In this document: piece by piece, positions 16,924-25,122 of the stretch
How the letters are laid out: every line of letters starts with the position of its first letter
How positions within the stretch are numbered: the stretch's first letter is position 1
From: Thalassobaculaceae bacterium
GTDB lineage: Bacteria; Pseudomonadota; Alphaproteobacteria; Thalassobaculales; Thalassobaculaceae
Assembly: GCA_029212785.1 (NCBI GenBank)
Contig: JARGOG010000035.1
Coordinates: forward strand, 1-44,178
Length of the DNA: 44,178 nt
Direction of reading: 5' to 3'
Translations under genes and position numbers: made by a program
The notes under the pieces: model-generated
Seen by the model: only the letters and a program-made list of their open reading frames with translations
Database searches by the model: none
Told to the model about the DNA's origin: nothing

Positions 16924-18390
16924 CTAGCCCCAAGGCGTCTCGGCGGCGACGTTGCGGCCGGCGATCCGGCCGAAGCCGAATGCTTCGCCGATATTGCCGG
17001 TGCCCTGGTACAGATTGCTGAAGATCGAGCCGAGTTCCCCGGCGCTATAGAGCCGCGGGATGCGGGTGCCGTCGGGCCGCAGGATCTCCGACCGCTCGTT
17101 GCGCCGCGGCCCGCCCTGGGTGTTGAGCATCGCGGGCGACAGTTCCACCGCGTAGAACGGCGACTTTTCCAAGGGGTTCAGCATCAGGGTCCGGCCAAAA
17201 TCGGTGTCGGCCCCGGCCGCCACCTGGGCGTTCCAGCGGTTGACCGTCTCGTCCAGCGCCAGGCCGTCCAGGCCGAGCAGGCGTGCCAGGCCCTCCAGCG
17301 TGTCGGCCTTGGTGATCCAGCCCTTCTCGATCTCGGCGGAATTGTCGTCGCTCCAGGGGTAGCGGTCCATCATGGCCGTCCAGCCGCGATTCGGTTCCGT
17401 GTTGTAGAGCGGGCCGGACGCCAGCATCGGATGGTCGAAGATCATGAACATCGGACAGGGCAGCGCCATCGGACGCCACACCCCGTTCATCGGCACCTTG
17501 CCGTGGCGGTTCTTGAACTTCTCGTCGGCGAAGCGCCGCCCGTCCGGGCCGACGACGATCATGCCGCCGGGAAACTCCTTGGAGAAATGCAGGGCCTGCA
17601 TCGACAGTGTCGCTGGAAACTCGGGCACTTTCAGCGCCATGGTCGGGCCGGCGAAATTGTTCATATGCCAGAGGTCGGCGCCCACCGTCTGGGCCATGGG
17701 AATGCCGTCGCCCTCGTTGTAGGGCGTGCCCTGGGGGAAGCAGTAGGGTACGCCCGACAGGTAGGTGCGGATCAGTTCCTGATTGTTCTCGAACCCGCCA
17801 CAGGTCAGCACCACGCCCCTGCGCGCCTTGATATGCAGTGGCTTTCCTGCCGTCTCGGCGCGGATTCCCAGGATCTCTCCGGAATGCGGATCCTGGATCA
17901 GGTCGCGGGCCGGTGTGTCGTAGTGGACCCGGATATCGCGCTCCAGCACGAAGCTCTCGAGCCGGTCCCAGGTCTTCCCATAGCCGAGCACCGGGCCGTC
18001 ATGGAACTTGTGCGAGGATTGGGCACCGGGCAGTTCGGGGAACTCGATGCCGGCAGGCGGGTGCTGGTGCTCTTGCGGATCGCCGCCGAGTCCGGCGAGC
18101 CATTCGTTGTTCTGGCCCATCTCCTCGGCCCAGACCTCGATCATCCGCGCCGGCACCGTATAGGGCCCGCACAATGCCGTGAGGTACTGGATCGCCTCCT
18201 CCGTCGAGGAGGTGTTGAGATAGCCCTGGGCGGCGACGCGGGTGTTGCCGCCATGCAGGCCCTTGGGCGCCTTCTCGGCGATCAGGACCTCGGCGCCGAG
18301 ATCATGGGCGGTCACCGCTGCCGCTACGCCGGCGCCGCCGAAGCCGATGACCGCGACGTCGCATTCCTGGTCCCAGGTATCCGGGATCAT
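16924..18390 (-). CDS. FAD-binding flavoprotein of the fumarate reductase/succinate dehydrogenase family
   Basis: A 488-residue flavoprotein with the N-terminal dinucleotide motif VAVIGFGGAGVAAA (13-26), an acidic beta-2 end (EKAPKGLHGGNTRVAAQGYLN), the FrdA/ketosteroid-dehydrogenase fold, and the C-terminal FAD motif LYSAGELGSIFSNLYQGTGNIGEAFGFGRIAG. Family members oxidise or reduce C-C bonds next to carboxylates or ketones (for example tricarballylate or 3-ketosteroid dehydrogenases). It has no signal peptide. It follows the DapA-family gene by 58 bp on the same strand, so both may work on one organic acid. Substrate unknown. Confidence 0.85.
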   Translation of the reverse strand: MIPDTWDQECDVAVIGFGGAGVAAAVTAHDLGAEVLIAEKAPKGLHGGNTRVAAQGYLNTSSTEEAIQYLTALCGPYTVPARMIEVWAEEMGQNNEWLAGLGGDPQEHQHPPAGIEFPELPGAQSSHKFHDGPVLGYGKTWDRLESFVLERDIRVHYDTPARDLIQDPHSGEILGIRAETAGKPLHIKARRGVVLTCGGFENNQELIRTYLSGVPYCFPQGTPYNEGDGIPMAQTVGADLWHMNNFAGPTMALKVPEFPATLSMQALHFSKEFPGGMIVVGPDGRRFADEKFKNRHGKVPMNGVWRPMALPCPMFMIFDHPMLASGPLYNTEPNRGWTAMMDRYPWSDDNSAEIEKGWITKADTLEGLARLLGLDGLALDETVNRWNAQVAAGADTDFGRTLMLNPLEKSPFYAVELSPAMLNTQGGPRRNERSEILRPDGTRIPRLYSAGELGSIFSNLYQGTGNIGEAFGFGRIAGRNVAAETPWG

Positions 18391-18448
18391 GCGTATTCCC
18401 TCCGATTTGGATTGGTCGAGAGTGACAAGACTGGCCGCGGTAGGGCGG

Positions 18449-19348
18449 TCAGATCAGGCTGTTGGATTTCAGGAAGGTCTGAAGTTTGTCCTGCTGGGCG
18501 GCGGTCAGCGGCCAGGCCGAGGGCGGCCGGGTCGGCCCGCAATCCGTGCCGAGCATTTGCAGGGCGGCTTTCACGCCGGTGACGTTGGTGCCGTTCAGCT
18601 CCTCCGCCCGGATATCCTCGAAAGCCCGCATCCCGGCGATCAGCTTGCCGGCGTCATCGTAGTCGCCGCCGGCGAGGGCGGCATGGATCGCTACGGAACG
18701 CTCGGGCCAGACATTGATCAGGCCGGAAGTGAAGCCGCGCGCGCCGACCGCATAGAATGGCGGCGCCCAGACCTCGGCAAGCCCGCCGACCCAGGTGATC
18801 GAGGGGTCGCAGGCGGCCATGGCCTCGGCCAGTTTCATCGGGTTCGGGGTCGCCCATTTCACGCCTTTGACGCCGGGCAGCCCGCAAAGCTCGGCGATGG
18901 CCTTGGTACCGATCGCGTCGTTGCGCAGATAGAGCATGATCGGCAGTCCGTCGGCCGCATCCGACACCGCACGGAGATAGTCGACCACGCCGCGGGGCGC
19001 GACGAACGGGTCCGGCGGCTGGTGGATCATCAGCGCGCTGGCGCCGGCATCGGCGGAGGCCCGGGCCAGGCGGCAGGCGTCGCGGATGCCGCGCCCGACA
19101 CCGGCCAGCAGCGGTGCCCGGTCGCCGATCAGGCCGGCGACCTCGCGCACCATCGTGCAGGCTTCGTCGGTGGTGAGCGCGTAGAACTCGCCGGTGTTGC
19201 CGTTGACCACCGGCATGTGCACGCCGGCGTTCAGCGCCCGGTCGACGATCGGCGCCAGTTTCTCAGGCGCGATGTCACCGCTACCGTCATAGGGCGTGAC
19301 CAGAATGCCGGAGATGCCCGACAGGGCGCGGTCGAGATCGTGCTGCAT
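18449..19348 (-). CDS. DapA-family (dihydrodipicolinate synthase-like) aldolase/dehydratase
   Basis: A 299-residue class I aldolase-fold protein. It has the family NGNTGEF motif (50-55), the catalytic Tyr in PIMLYLRND (Y140), and the Schiff-base Lys in GVKGVKWATP (K164). Functions in this family include 4-hydroxy-tetrahydrodipicolinate synthase, 5-dehydro-4-deoxyglucarate dehydratase and N-acetylneuraminate lyase. Pairing with a flavoprotein argues for a catabolic keto-acid role rather than lysine synthesis. ATG 19348 has GGGGAGGA eight bases upstream; a longer frame to 19402 lacks this. Confidence 0.85.
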   Translation of the reverse strand: MQHDLDRALSGISGILVTPYDGSGDIAPEKLAPIVDRALNAGVHMPVVNGNTGEFYALTTDEACTMVREVAGLIGDRAPLLAGVGRGIRDACRLARASADAGASALMIHQPPDPFVAPRGVVDYLRAVSDAADGLPIMLYLRNDAIGTKAIAELCGLPGVKGVKWATPNPMKLAEAMAACDPSITWVGGLAEVWAPPFYAVGARGFTSGLINVWPERSVAIHAALAGGDYDDAGKLIAGMRAFEDIRAEELNGTNVTGVKAALQMLGTDCGPTRPPSAWPLTAAQQDKLQTFLKSNSLI

Positions 19349-19449
19349 ATCCCCATTCCTCCCCGGGATCCGGATCTGCCCGCGGTTGGTCCCGCGATGC
19401 ATCCCATCAGTATACCCGGCGGTACGGCCTTGCCATCCCCCGGGATGGG

Positions 19450-21033
19450 TCAGCGCGTCGGAGGTCGGGCGGGCCGGCGCAGGAACAGAACGACCGGGAT
19501 CAGACAGGCGAATACGATGGCCAGGGTGGTGAAGTCATGCAGGAAGGCCAGCATCTCGGATTGCTTGTCGACGGTTCGCGCGATCACCGCGATCGCCATC
19601 TCGTGGGCATTCACCGGCGGGGCGCCGTTGGCGATCAGGCCGTTTTCGATCGCCTTTACCCGCTCCAGATATGCGGCATCGAAGGTCGAGACCTGTCCGA
19701 CGAGGTCGCTCCGGTGGCCCTGGGCGCCACGGACCAGCCAGGTCGACAGCAAGGCGATGCCGACGCTGCCGCCGAGGTTGCGCGACAGGTTGATCAGGGC
19801 GGCGGCCTGGTTGTTCTTGCCCGGCGGCACGCCGACATAGGCGAGTGACGAGATCGGGATGAACAGAAACCCGAGGCCGAAGGCCTGCAGCATGCGGGCA
19901 TGGGCGATGGTCCAGAAGTCGGACTCCAGAGTGAACCCGCTCATCAGGATCAGCCCGGAGGCGGAGCAGGTCAGCCCGAAGACGATCAGATACCGCGCAT
20001 CGACCGCGCCGACGAGTCGGCCGACCAGCGGCATCGCCGCCATGATCATGAACCCGCCGGGTGACAGGACCATGCCCGCCTGCATGGCGGTATAGCCGTA
20101 CAGCGACTGCACGAACTGCGGCAGCAGGGCGGTCGAGCCGAGCAGCACGAAGCCGAGCATGAACATCATCCCGTTCGCCACGGCGAAGTTGCGGTCGCGC
20201 AACAGCGACAGATCGACGATCGGATCCGCGCTCTTCAGTTCCCAGTAGACGAAGGCGATGATGCCGACCACCGCGAGACCGGCCATGAGCACGATGAAAC
20301 TGGAGGTGAACCAGTCTTCCTCCTGGCCCTTGTCGAGCAGGATCTGCAGGCAGCCGAGTCCGAGCGCCAGCAAGGCGAAGCCGATATAGTCGATGCGGAT
20401 GCCGACGCTGCGCCGGCGTTTCACCTCGGCCACCGCCTCGGGCGTATCCTCGATCAGCGTCTCGACCAGCAGCCAGAGCACGATCGACACCGGCACGTTG
20501 ACCAGGAAGATCCAGTGCCAGCTGAAATTGTCGGTGATCCAGCCGCCCAGGGTCGGTCCGATCGCCGGCGCGAAGACCACGGAGACGCCGAACATGGCAA
20601 AGGCCATCGCCCGCTGATGCGGCGGGAAGGTATCGGCCAGGATCGCCTGGCTCACCGGCTGCAATCCGCCGCCGGTCAGACCTTGGAGCGTGCGGAACAG
20701 GATCAGCAGTTCCAGTGTCGGCGCCAGTCCGCACAGCAATGAGGCGACGCCGAAGCCGGCAATGCAGGCCATGTAGAACTTCTTGCGGCCGATCACCGTC
20801 GACAGCCAGCCGCTCAGCGGCAGGACAATGGCGTTGGTGACCAGATAGGAGGTCAGAACCCAGGTCGACTGATCGCGCGAGGCCGACAGGCTGCCGGCGA
20901 TATGCGGCAGGGCGACGTTGGCGATCGACAGGTCAAGCACCTCCATGAACGCCGCCATCGCCACCACCGGGGCGATGATCCAGGGATTGATTTTTCGACG
21001 CCCGACGGGCGCGGGCGCTCTGGCGTCGCTCAT
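19450..21033 (-). CDS. emrB: MFS multidrug efflux pump, EmrB/QacA (DHA2) type
   Basis: A 527-residue, 14-helix proton antiporter. Hallmarks are LDLSIANVALPHIAGSL in helix 1, GWLSTVIGRKKFYM (motif A), LFRTLQGLTGGGLQPVSQA, and GPTLGGWITDNFSWHWIFLVNVPVS (motif C plus the W-x-W-I-F signature). The start ATG overlaps the stop of the adaptor gene (ATGA), so this is a coupled EmrA-EmrB pair. It expels hydrophobic compounds in a tripartite complex with an outer-membrane channel, which is not encoded here. The divergent TetR gene and the shared palindrome imply ligand-inducible control. Confidence 0.92.
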   Translation of the reverse strand: MSDARAPAPVGRRKINPWIIAPVVAMAAFMEVLDLSIANVALPHIAGSLSASRDQSTWVLTSYLVTNAIVLPLSGWLSTVIGRKKFYMACIAGFGVASLLCGLAPTLELLILFRTLQGLTGGGLQPVSQAILADTFPPHQRAMAFAMFGVSVVFAPAIGPTLGGWITDNFSWHWIFLVNVPVSIVLWLLVETLIEDTPEAVAEVKRRRSVGIRIDYIGFALLALGLGCLQILLDKGQEEDWFTSSFIVLMAGLAVVGIIAFVYWELKSADPIVDLSLLRDRNFAVANGMMFMLGFVLLGSTALLPQFVQSLYGYTAMQAGMVLSPGGFMIMAAMPLVGRLVGAVDARYLIVFGLTCSASGLILMSGFTLESDFWTIAHARMLQAFGLGFLFIPISSLAYVGVPPGKNNQAAALINLSRNLGGSVGIALLSTWLVRGAQGHRSDLVGQVSTFDAAYLERVKAIENGLIANGAPPVNAHEMAIAVIARTVDKQSEMLAFLHDFTTLAIVFACLIPVVLFLRRPARPPTR

Positions 21034-22244
21034 TCGGTGGAACCGGCGCCGTCGACATGCACGGTCGGGACCACCGACATGCCGAGCGAGAGCGGACGCT
21101 GCGGATCGAGGCCGTCCTCGATGACGATCTTGACCGGGACGCGCTGCACCACCTTCACGTAGTTGCCGGTCGCGTTCTCCGGCGGCAGGAGGCTGAAATA
21201 GGTGCCGGTGCCGCGGCCGATCGTATCGACCCGCCCGCGCAGGACCAGGTCCGGATAGGCATCGACCTCTATTTCGACGCTCTGGCCGACCCGCATGTCG
21301 GTGAGTTGGGTCTCCTTGAAGTTGGCGACGACCCAGGGCTGCCCGAACACCACCGATGCCAGGCTCTGGCCGGTCTGCACGAGCTGGCCGGCAACCACGG
21401 ATTTCTTGGTGACGGTGCCGTCATGGGCGGCAATCACCTTGGTGTGGTCCAGTGCCACATTGGCGGCGCGCAGGGACGCCTCGGCCTCGGTGATCGCGGC
21501 GTAGGCGGCATCGCGTTCGGCCTCGCGGGCGGCGACCTCGCGGCGGGCGGCCTCCACCGTGGCGATGGCGGCTTCGGCCCGACGCACTTCGGCGACGGCG
21601 GCGGCAACGGCGCTGCGGGCGGCGGTGAGCTGGGCCCCGGTCGTGCGCGCCTTGGCGTTGGCGGTCTCGACCCGTTGCTTGGAGGCGAAGTCGGAGCGGC
21701 TGAGCTGCTGATAGCGCTTGGCGTCGGAGGCGGCCTGATCGGACTCGGCTTCGGCGGCGGTGACGTCGGCCCGGCGCTGGGCCAGTTCGCTCTGCGCCAG
21801 ATCCCGGGCCGCCTGCGCCTCGGCGAGGCGGGCGTCGGTGTCGGCATGGGTATAGGCGAGATCGGCATCCGCCCGCGCCGCGTCGGCATGGGCACGCAGC
21901 AGGGCCGCCTCGGCCTCGGCGACCCGGGCCTCCGCATCGGCGGACTCGATCTCCACCAGAATGTCGCCCTGTGTCACCACCGACCCTTCGGCGAAATGCA
22001 CGGCGACGACCCGGCCGGTCACCTCGCTGGCGACAATCTGGGTGTCGCTCTCCACGAACGCGTTGTCGGTGCTCTCCTTGCCGAGCCCGCCCCACCACCA
22101 TGCGGTTCCGGCGACGGTGGCGACGATCAGGACGGTGGCCAGAAAAATCACGCGCCGGCGACGCTTCGACCCGTTCGCTACGGCGGTGTCGGTAACGGGC
22201 CTATTGGCATCCTGCGGTGACTGAGCGTCCACCGGCGACTCCAT
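21030..22244 (-). CDS. emrA: EmrA-type periplasmic adaptor
   Basis: A 404-residue membrane-fusion protein: one membrane anchor (about 35-53), the first lipoyl half (TDNAFVESDTQIVASEVTGRVVAVHFAEG), a long Ala/Glu/Arg-rich coiled coil (about 90-245, richer in Ala than the adaptor at 10409), the second lipoyl half (DHTKVIAAHDGTV), then FGQPWVVANFKETQLTDMRVGQSVEIEVDAYPD. It links EmrB to an outer-membrane tunnel. I start at ATG 22244; an in-frame TTG at 22262 is possible, and neither has a clear Shine-Dalgarno sequence. Confidence 0.9.
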   Translation of the reverse strand: MESPVDAQSPQDANRPVTDTAVANGSKRRRRVIFLATVLIVATVAGTAWWWGGLGKESTDNAFVESDTQIVASEVTGRVVAVHFAEGSVVTQGDILVEIESADAEARVAEAEAALLRAHADAARADADLAYTHADTDARLAEAQAARDLAQSELAQRRADVTAAEAESDQAASDAKRYQQLSRSDFASKQRVETANAKARTTGAQLTAARSAVAAAVAEVRRAEAAIATVEAARREVAAREAERDAAYAAITEAEASLRAANVALDHTKVIAAHDGTVTKKSVVAGQLVQTGQSLASVVFGQPWVVANFKETQLTDMRVGQSVEIEVDAYPDLVLRGRVDTIGRGTGTYFSLLPPENATGNYVKVVQRVPVKIVIEDGLDPQRPLSLGMSVVPTVHVDGAGSTE

Positions 22245-22276
22245 AATTTGATGCGAAATCAATTTACATGCGACTG

Positions 22277-22293
22277 AACTGAACCGTTCAGTT
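22277..22293. promoter_or_regulatory. 17-bp palindromic TetR operator candidate
   Basis: AACTGAAC-C-GTTCAGTT is a perfect palindrome in the 111-bp gap between divergent emrA and tetR. Half-sites of this GAAC/GTTC type are common for TetR-family efflux repressors. Occupancy would shut off both genes. Confidence 0.75.
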
Positions 22294-22355
22294 TTGTGTT
22301 GCGGAGAAATGGAATATCACGTAGGCGACGTCAAGTACCTAGGTTAGGGAAGACC

Positions 22356-23009
22356 ATGCCGAAACGCGCGGGAGACCGGTGCCAAATGCAGAACACCGCC
22401 TGTTCGGTCGAGGATGACGGTCAGGATCCGAAGACCCGGCAGATCCTGAACGCCGCCGCCGCGGCGTTCATGGAGCATGGGTTCGGCCCGGCCTCGGTCG
22501 ATCTGATCGCCCGCAACGCCGGTGTCTCGAAGGCAACGGTCTACACCCGCTTTGCTTCGAAAGAGGCGATGTTCGAGGCGGTGGTCGAGCGCGAGCGCCA
22601 ACGCCGGCACCTCGATGCCGTGCTGACCGAGGGCTTGCCCGACTTCGAGTCCCGCCTGCGCGTCTGGGCGGAGGGGATGGTACAGCTCTTCACCGAACCG
22701 GGCACGGCGAAGGTCTACCGCATGGTGGTCGCCGAAAGCCCGCGCTTTCCGGAGCTCGGCAAGGCGTTTTACCGCTCGGCGCCGCTGGCCACGCGCGAGC
22801 ATCTCGCCCGCGAACTCGAGCGCCATGGCGCGGAGACCGGGCTCGCCATCGACGACCCGATGCAGGCCGCCTCCGACTTTCTCGGCATGCTGCGGGGCGA
22901 TTTGCATCTGCGCACCCTGCTCGAGGTCGGCCATCAACCCGATGCCGAGCGTATCCGCGCCATCGCCGACCACACCGTGAAGGTGTTCCTGCGCGCCTAC
23001 CGGGCCTGA
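22356..23009 (+). CDS. TetR/AcrR-family transcriptional repressor
   Basis: A 217-residue regulator. The N-terminal helix-turn-helix (TRQILNAAAAAFMEHGFGPASVDLIARNAGVSKATVYTRFASKEAMFEAVV) is followed by a C-terminal ligand-binding domain with an AefR/AcrR-like pattern (FLGMLRGDLHLRTLL). I choose ATG 22356 (MPKRAGDRC), preceded by AGGGAAG. A second ATG at 22386 is possible, while the frame's first codon at 22296 lies next to the operator. It is divergent from emrAB, which it presumably represses. Confidence 0.9.
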   Translation: MPKRAGDRCQMQNTACSVEDDGQDPKTRQILNAAAAAFMEHGFGPASVDLIARNAGVSKATVYTRFASKEAMFEAVVERERQRRHLDAVLTEGLPDFESRLRVWAEGMVQLFTEPGTAKVYRMVVAESPRFPELGKAFYRSAPLATREHLARELERHGAETGLAIDDPMQAASDFLGMLRGDLHLRTLLEVGHQPDAERIRAIADHTVKVFLRAYRA

Positions 23010-23016
23010 CTTCGGC

Positions 23017-24414
23017 CTATAGCGCCGCCGGCGCGATGTGGGACGCGACGCCGATCGTCTCGAGATAGGCCGCGACCCGCAGGCAGAGATCCTCGCGCCA
23101 CGGGGCGGCGATCACCTGCACGCCGATCGGCAGGCCGACGCGCGTCACCGGGACTGCGCAGACCGGCAGGCCGATGGCCGAGATCGGCTGGGTGAACATG
23201 CCGATATTCGGGCGCATCAGGACCTCGCGACCACGGATGGTGACTGTCTTACGGCCGATCTGCGGCGCGGGGAACGGGGTCGCCGGGGCGATCAGCACGT
23301 CGACATCGCGGAACACCTTGGCAAACTGCTCGCGATACCAATGCCGAACCTGCTGGGCCCGGGCATACCAGGGCCCCGGAAGCATGGCGCCGGCCAGGAA
23401 CCGGTCCCGGGTGTCCGGGTCGAAATCGTCGAGGCGCGCGCGCAGGTTCTTCAGGTGCAGGGCGGCGCTCTCGACATTGGTGATGATGAAGGCGGCGGCC
23501 CGTCCGGCGGCGACGCCCTCCACCTCGACCTGCGCCGTGGCGTTCAGGGCGGCGGCGACGGCCCTGACGGCGGTGTCCGCCTCGTCCATGCCCTCGGTCG
23601 AAAAATACCCGTCGAGGGTTGCGATCCGCAGCCCGTCGATCCCGGCTTCGAGCTCTCCCGACACCGGCTCTGGCGGGCGGGTCGCGCAGGCATGGTCGCG
23701 GCTGTCGGGACCCTGCATGGCATCGTAGGACACCGCCAGGTCCCGCGCCGACCGGGCGAACGGGCCCAGATGGTCCAGGCTGTCGCAGAACGGAAAACTC
23801 CCCGCCCGATTCAGCCGGCCATAGGTCGGCTTCAGCCCGAATACGCCGCAGAAGGAGGCGGGAACGCGGATCGATCCGTTGGTGTCCGATCCGAGGGTCA
23901 GGGCGGCAAGCCCTGCCGCCGCCGCGGCCCCGCTGCCCGACGAGGACCCTCCGGCCATGCGGTTGGTGTCATGCGGGTTCCGGCAGGCGCCGTCATGGGC
24001 ATTCTCGCCGGTGAAGTCATAGGCGTATTCGCCCATGTTCAGCCCGCCAATCAGCACCGCACCCGCCGCCGTCAGGCGTTGGATCAGGACGCCGTCCTGG
24101 GTCGCGGGAGCCCGATCGCGGTTGATCCTGGAGCCGGCGCGTGTCGGCAGGCCGGTGATGTCGAACAGGTTCTTCACCGCGAAGGGCACGCCGGCCAACG
24201 CGCCGAGCGGCTTGCCGGCCGCCCGATCGGCATCGATCCTGCGGGCCTGGGCCAGCGCCCGACCCGCCGTCACGTCGGTGAAGGCGTTGACCGTCGGGTT
24301 CACGGCGGCGATCCGGTCAAGGGTCGCGCGCATGATGCTCTCGGCGGTGACGGTTCCGGCGGCGACCGCCTCGGCGATCCGCCAGGCCGGGGCGTAGGCG
24401 TCGATCTCCGTCAT
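23017..24414 (-). CDS. AtzE/HpxY-family amidase (1-carboxybiuret hydrolase-like)
   Basis: A 465-residue amidase-signature enzyme with the Ser-Ser-Lys triad at K81 (VPFAVKN), S157 (GGSSSGSG) and S181 (DTNGSIRVP). The segment GENAHDGACRNPHDTNRMAGG is typical of the AtzE/HpxY branch. AtzE hydrolyses 1-carboxybiuret to 1,3-dicarboxyurea in cyanuric-acid breakdown; HpxY acts in oxalurate/urate-derived nitrogen use. Its start is eight bases after the DUF4089 partner, which in AtzEG is needed for a stable complex, like GatC with GatA. It is the last gene of the operon. The exact substrate is inferred from its neighbours. Confidence 0.87.
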   Translation of the reverse strand: MTEIDAYAPAWRIAEAVAAGTVTAESIMRATLDRIAAVNPTVNAFTDVTAGRALAQARRIDADRAAGKPLGALAGVPFAVKNLFDITGLPTRAGSRINRDRAPATQDGVLIQRLTAAGAVLIGGLNMGEYAYDFTGENAHDGACRNPHDTNRMAGGSSSGSGAAAAAGLAALTLGSDTNGSIRVPASFCGVFGLKPTYGRLNRAGSFPFCDSLDHLGPFARSARDLAVSYDAMQGPDSRDHACATRPPEPVSGELEAGIDGLRIATLDGYFSTEGMDEADTAVRAVAAALNATAQVEVEGVAAGRAAAFIITNVESAALHLKNLRARLDDFDPDTRDRFLAGAMLPGPWYARAQQVRHWYREQFAKVFRDVDVLIAPATPFPAPQIGRKTVTIRGREVLMRPNIGMFTQPISAIGLPVCAVPVTRVGLPIGVQVIAAPWREDLCLRVAAYLETIGVASHIAPAAL

Positions 24415-24421
24415 CTCCGCC

Positions 24422-24631
24422 TCACGATTTCAGGGTTGGCGCGGAGTCGTAGACCGGGGCCAGGGCGAGGGTCGCCACCGGCACCGGTGCCGCTTCCAGG
24501 AGTTCGGCCATGTCCCGGGCGATGAGAAGGAACGGGGTCACCGCGGCGATCCGTTCTTCGTCGAGATCCAGGCCCAGCATCGGGGCGGTGGCCCGGATAT
24601 AGGCATCGGGGTCGAAATCGGGTGCGGCCAT
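24422..24631 (-). CDS. AtzG/HpxX-like small subunit (DUF4089)
   Basis: A 69-residue helical protein starting MAAPDFDPDAYIRATAPMLGLDLDEE, with AAVTPFLLIARDMAELLEAAP. This matches the DUF4089 family, whose founding case AtzG is a GatC-like stabilising partner of AtzE. It lies directly before the AtzE-like gene with a strong Shine-Dalgarno AGGAGGA before ATG 24631. Small size and adjacency make the pairing convincing. The 98 bases between it and the upstream AtzH-like gene show no other feature. Confidence 0.88.
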   Translation of the reverse strand: MAAPDFDPDAYIRATAPMLGLDLDEERIAAVTPFLLIARDMAELLEAAPVPVATLALAPVYDSAPTLKS

Positions 24632-24729
24632 GGGTTCCTCCTAATCCGTCCTGGTGTCCTGGGCGGCGTGGGTGATCGCGGTCATTTCACGGCCCTCCGG
24701 TCGCGGATGTCTAGGGTGTCGGGTCCTCT

Positions 24730-25113
24730 TCAGTCGGGTGCCGGCAGCAGGCTCACATGGGCGGCGACGACGCGCCATCCCGCGGGCATGCGCACCCATG
24801 TCTGGCTCTGCCGGCCCCTGCGACCGTTGGAGAGGCGACGATATTCGGTGAAGGCGGTGGCGTGGTCGGTTCCGTAGGTGGTGATCACCGTGCGGGTCAG
24901 CTCGCGGGCGATGTCACTGACGTCGCGGGTGCTGCGGTAACCGGAAATCTCCTGGAAGCCGTAGAGCGCCTCCTGCGGGCCGTAGCGGATGGTCTCGCCC
25001 GACTCCCAGAACAGCTCGTTCAGCACGGCGACGTCGTTGCCCATCAGCGCTGCCTCGTAACGCCGGAACGCCGCCTCCACCTCCGCCTTGATCGTCGGAA
25101 TGTTGATGTCCAT
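24730..25113 (-). CDS. AtzH/HpxZ-like protein (DUF3225, NTF2-like fold)
   Basis: A 127-residue protein with the family start [34 protein letters not shown] and the segments [20 protein letters not shown] and [18 protein letters not shown]. In cyanuric-acid degradation AtzH is a decarboxylating amidohydrolase that turns 1,3-dicarboxyurea into allophanate; HpxZ occurs in oxalurate utilisation clusters. The Shine-Dalgarno AGGAG overlaps the stop of the ATPase gene, so it is translated from the transporter transcript. The AtzH assignment fits the presence of AtzE-, AtzG- and AtzF-like genes in the same operon. Confidence 0.87.
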   Translation of the reverse strand: MDINIPTIKAEVEAAFRRYEAALMGNDVAVLNELFWESGETIRYGPQEALYGFQEISGYRSTRDVSDIARELTRTVITTYGTDHATAFTEYRRLSNGRRGRQSQTWVRMPAGWRVVAAHVSLLPAPD

Positions 25114-25122
25114 CGCGCACTC

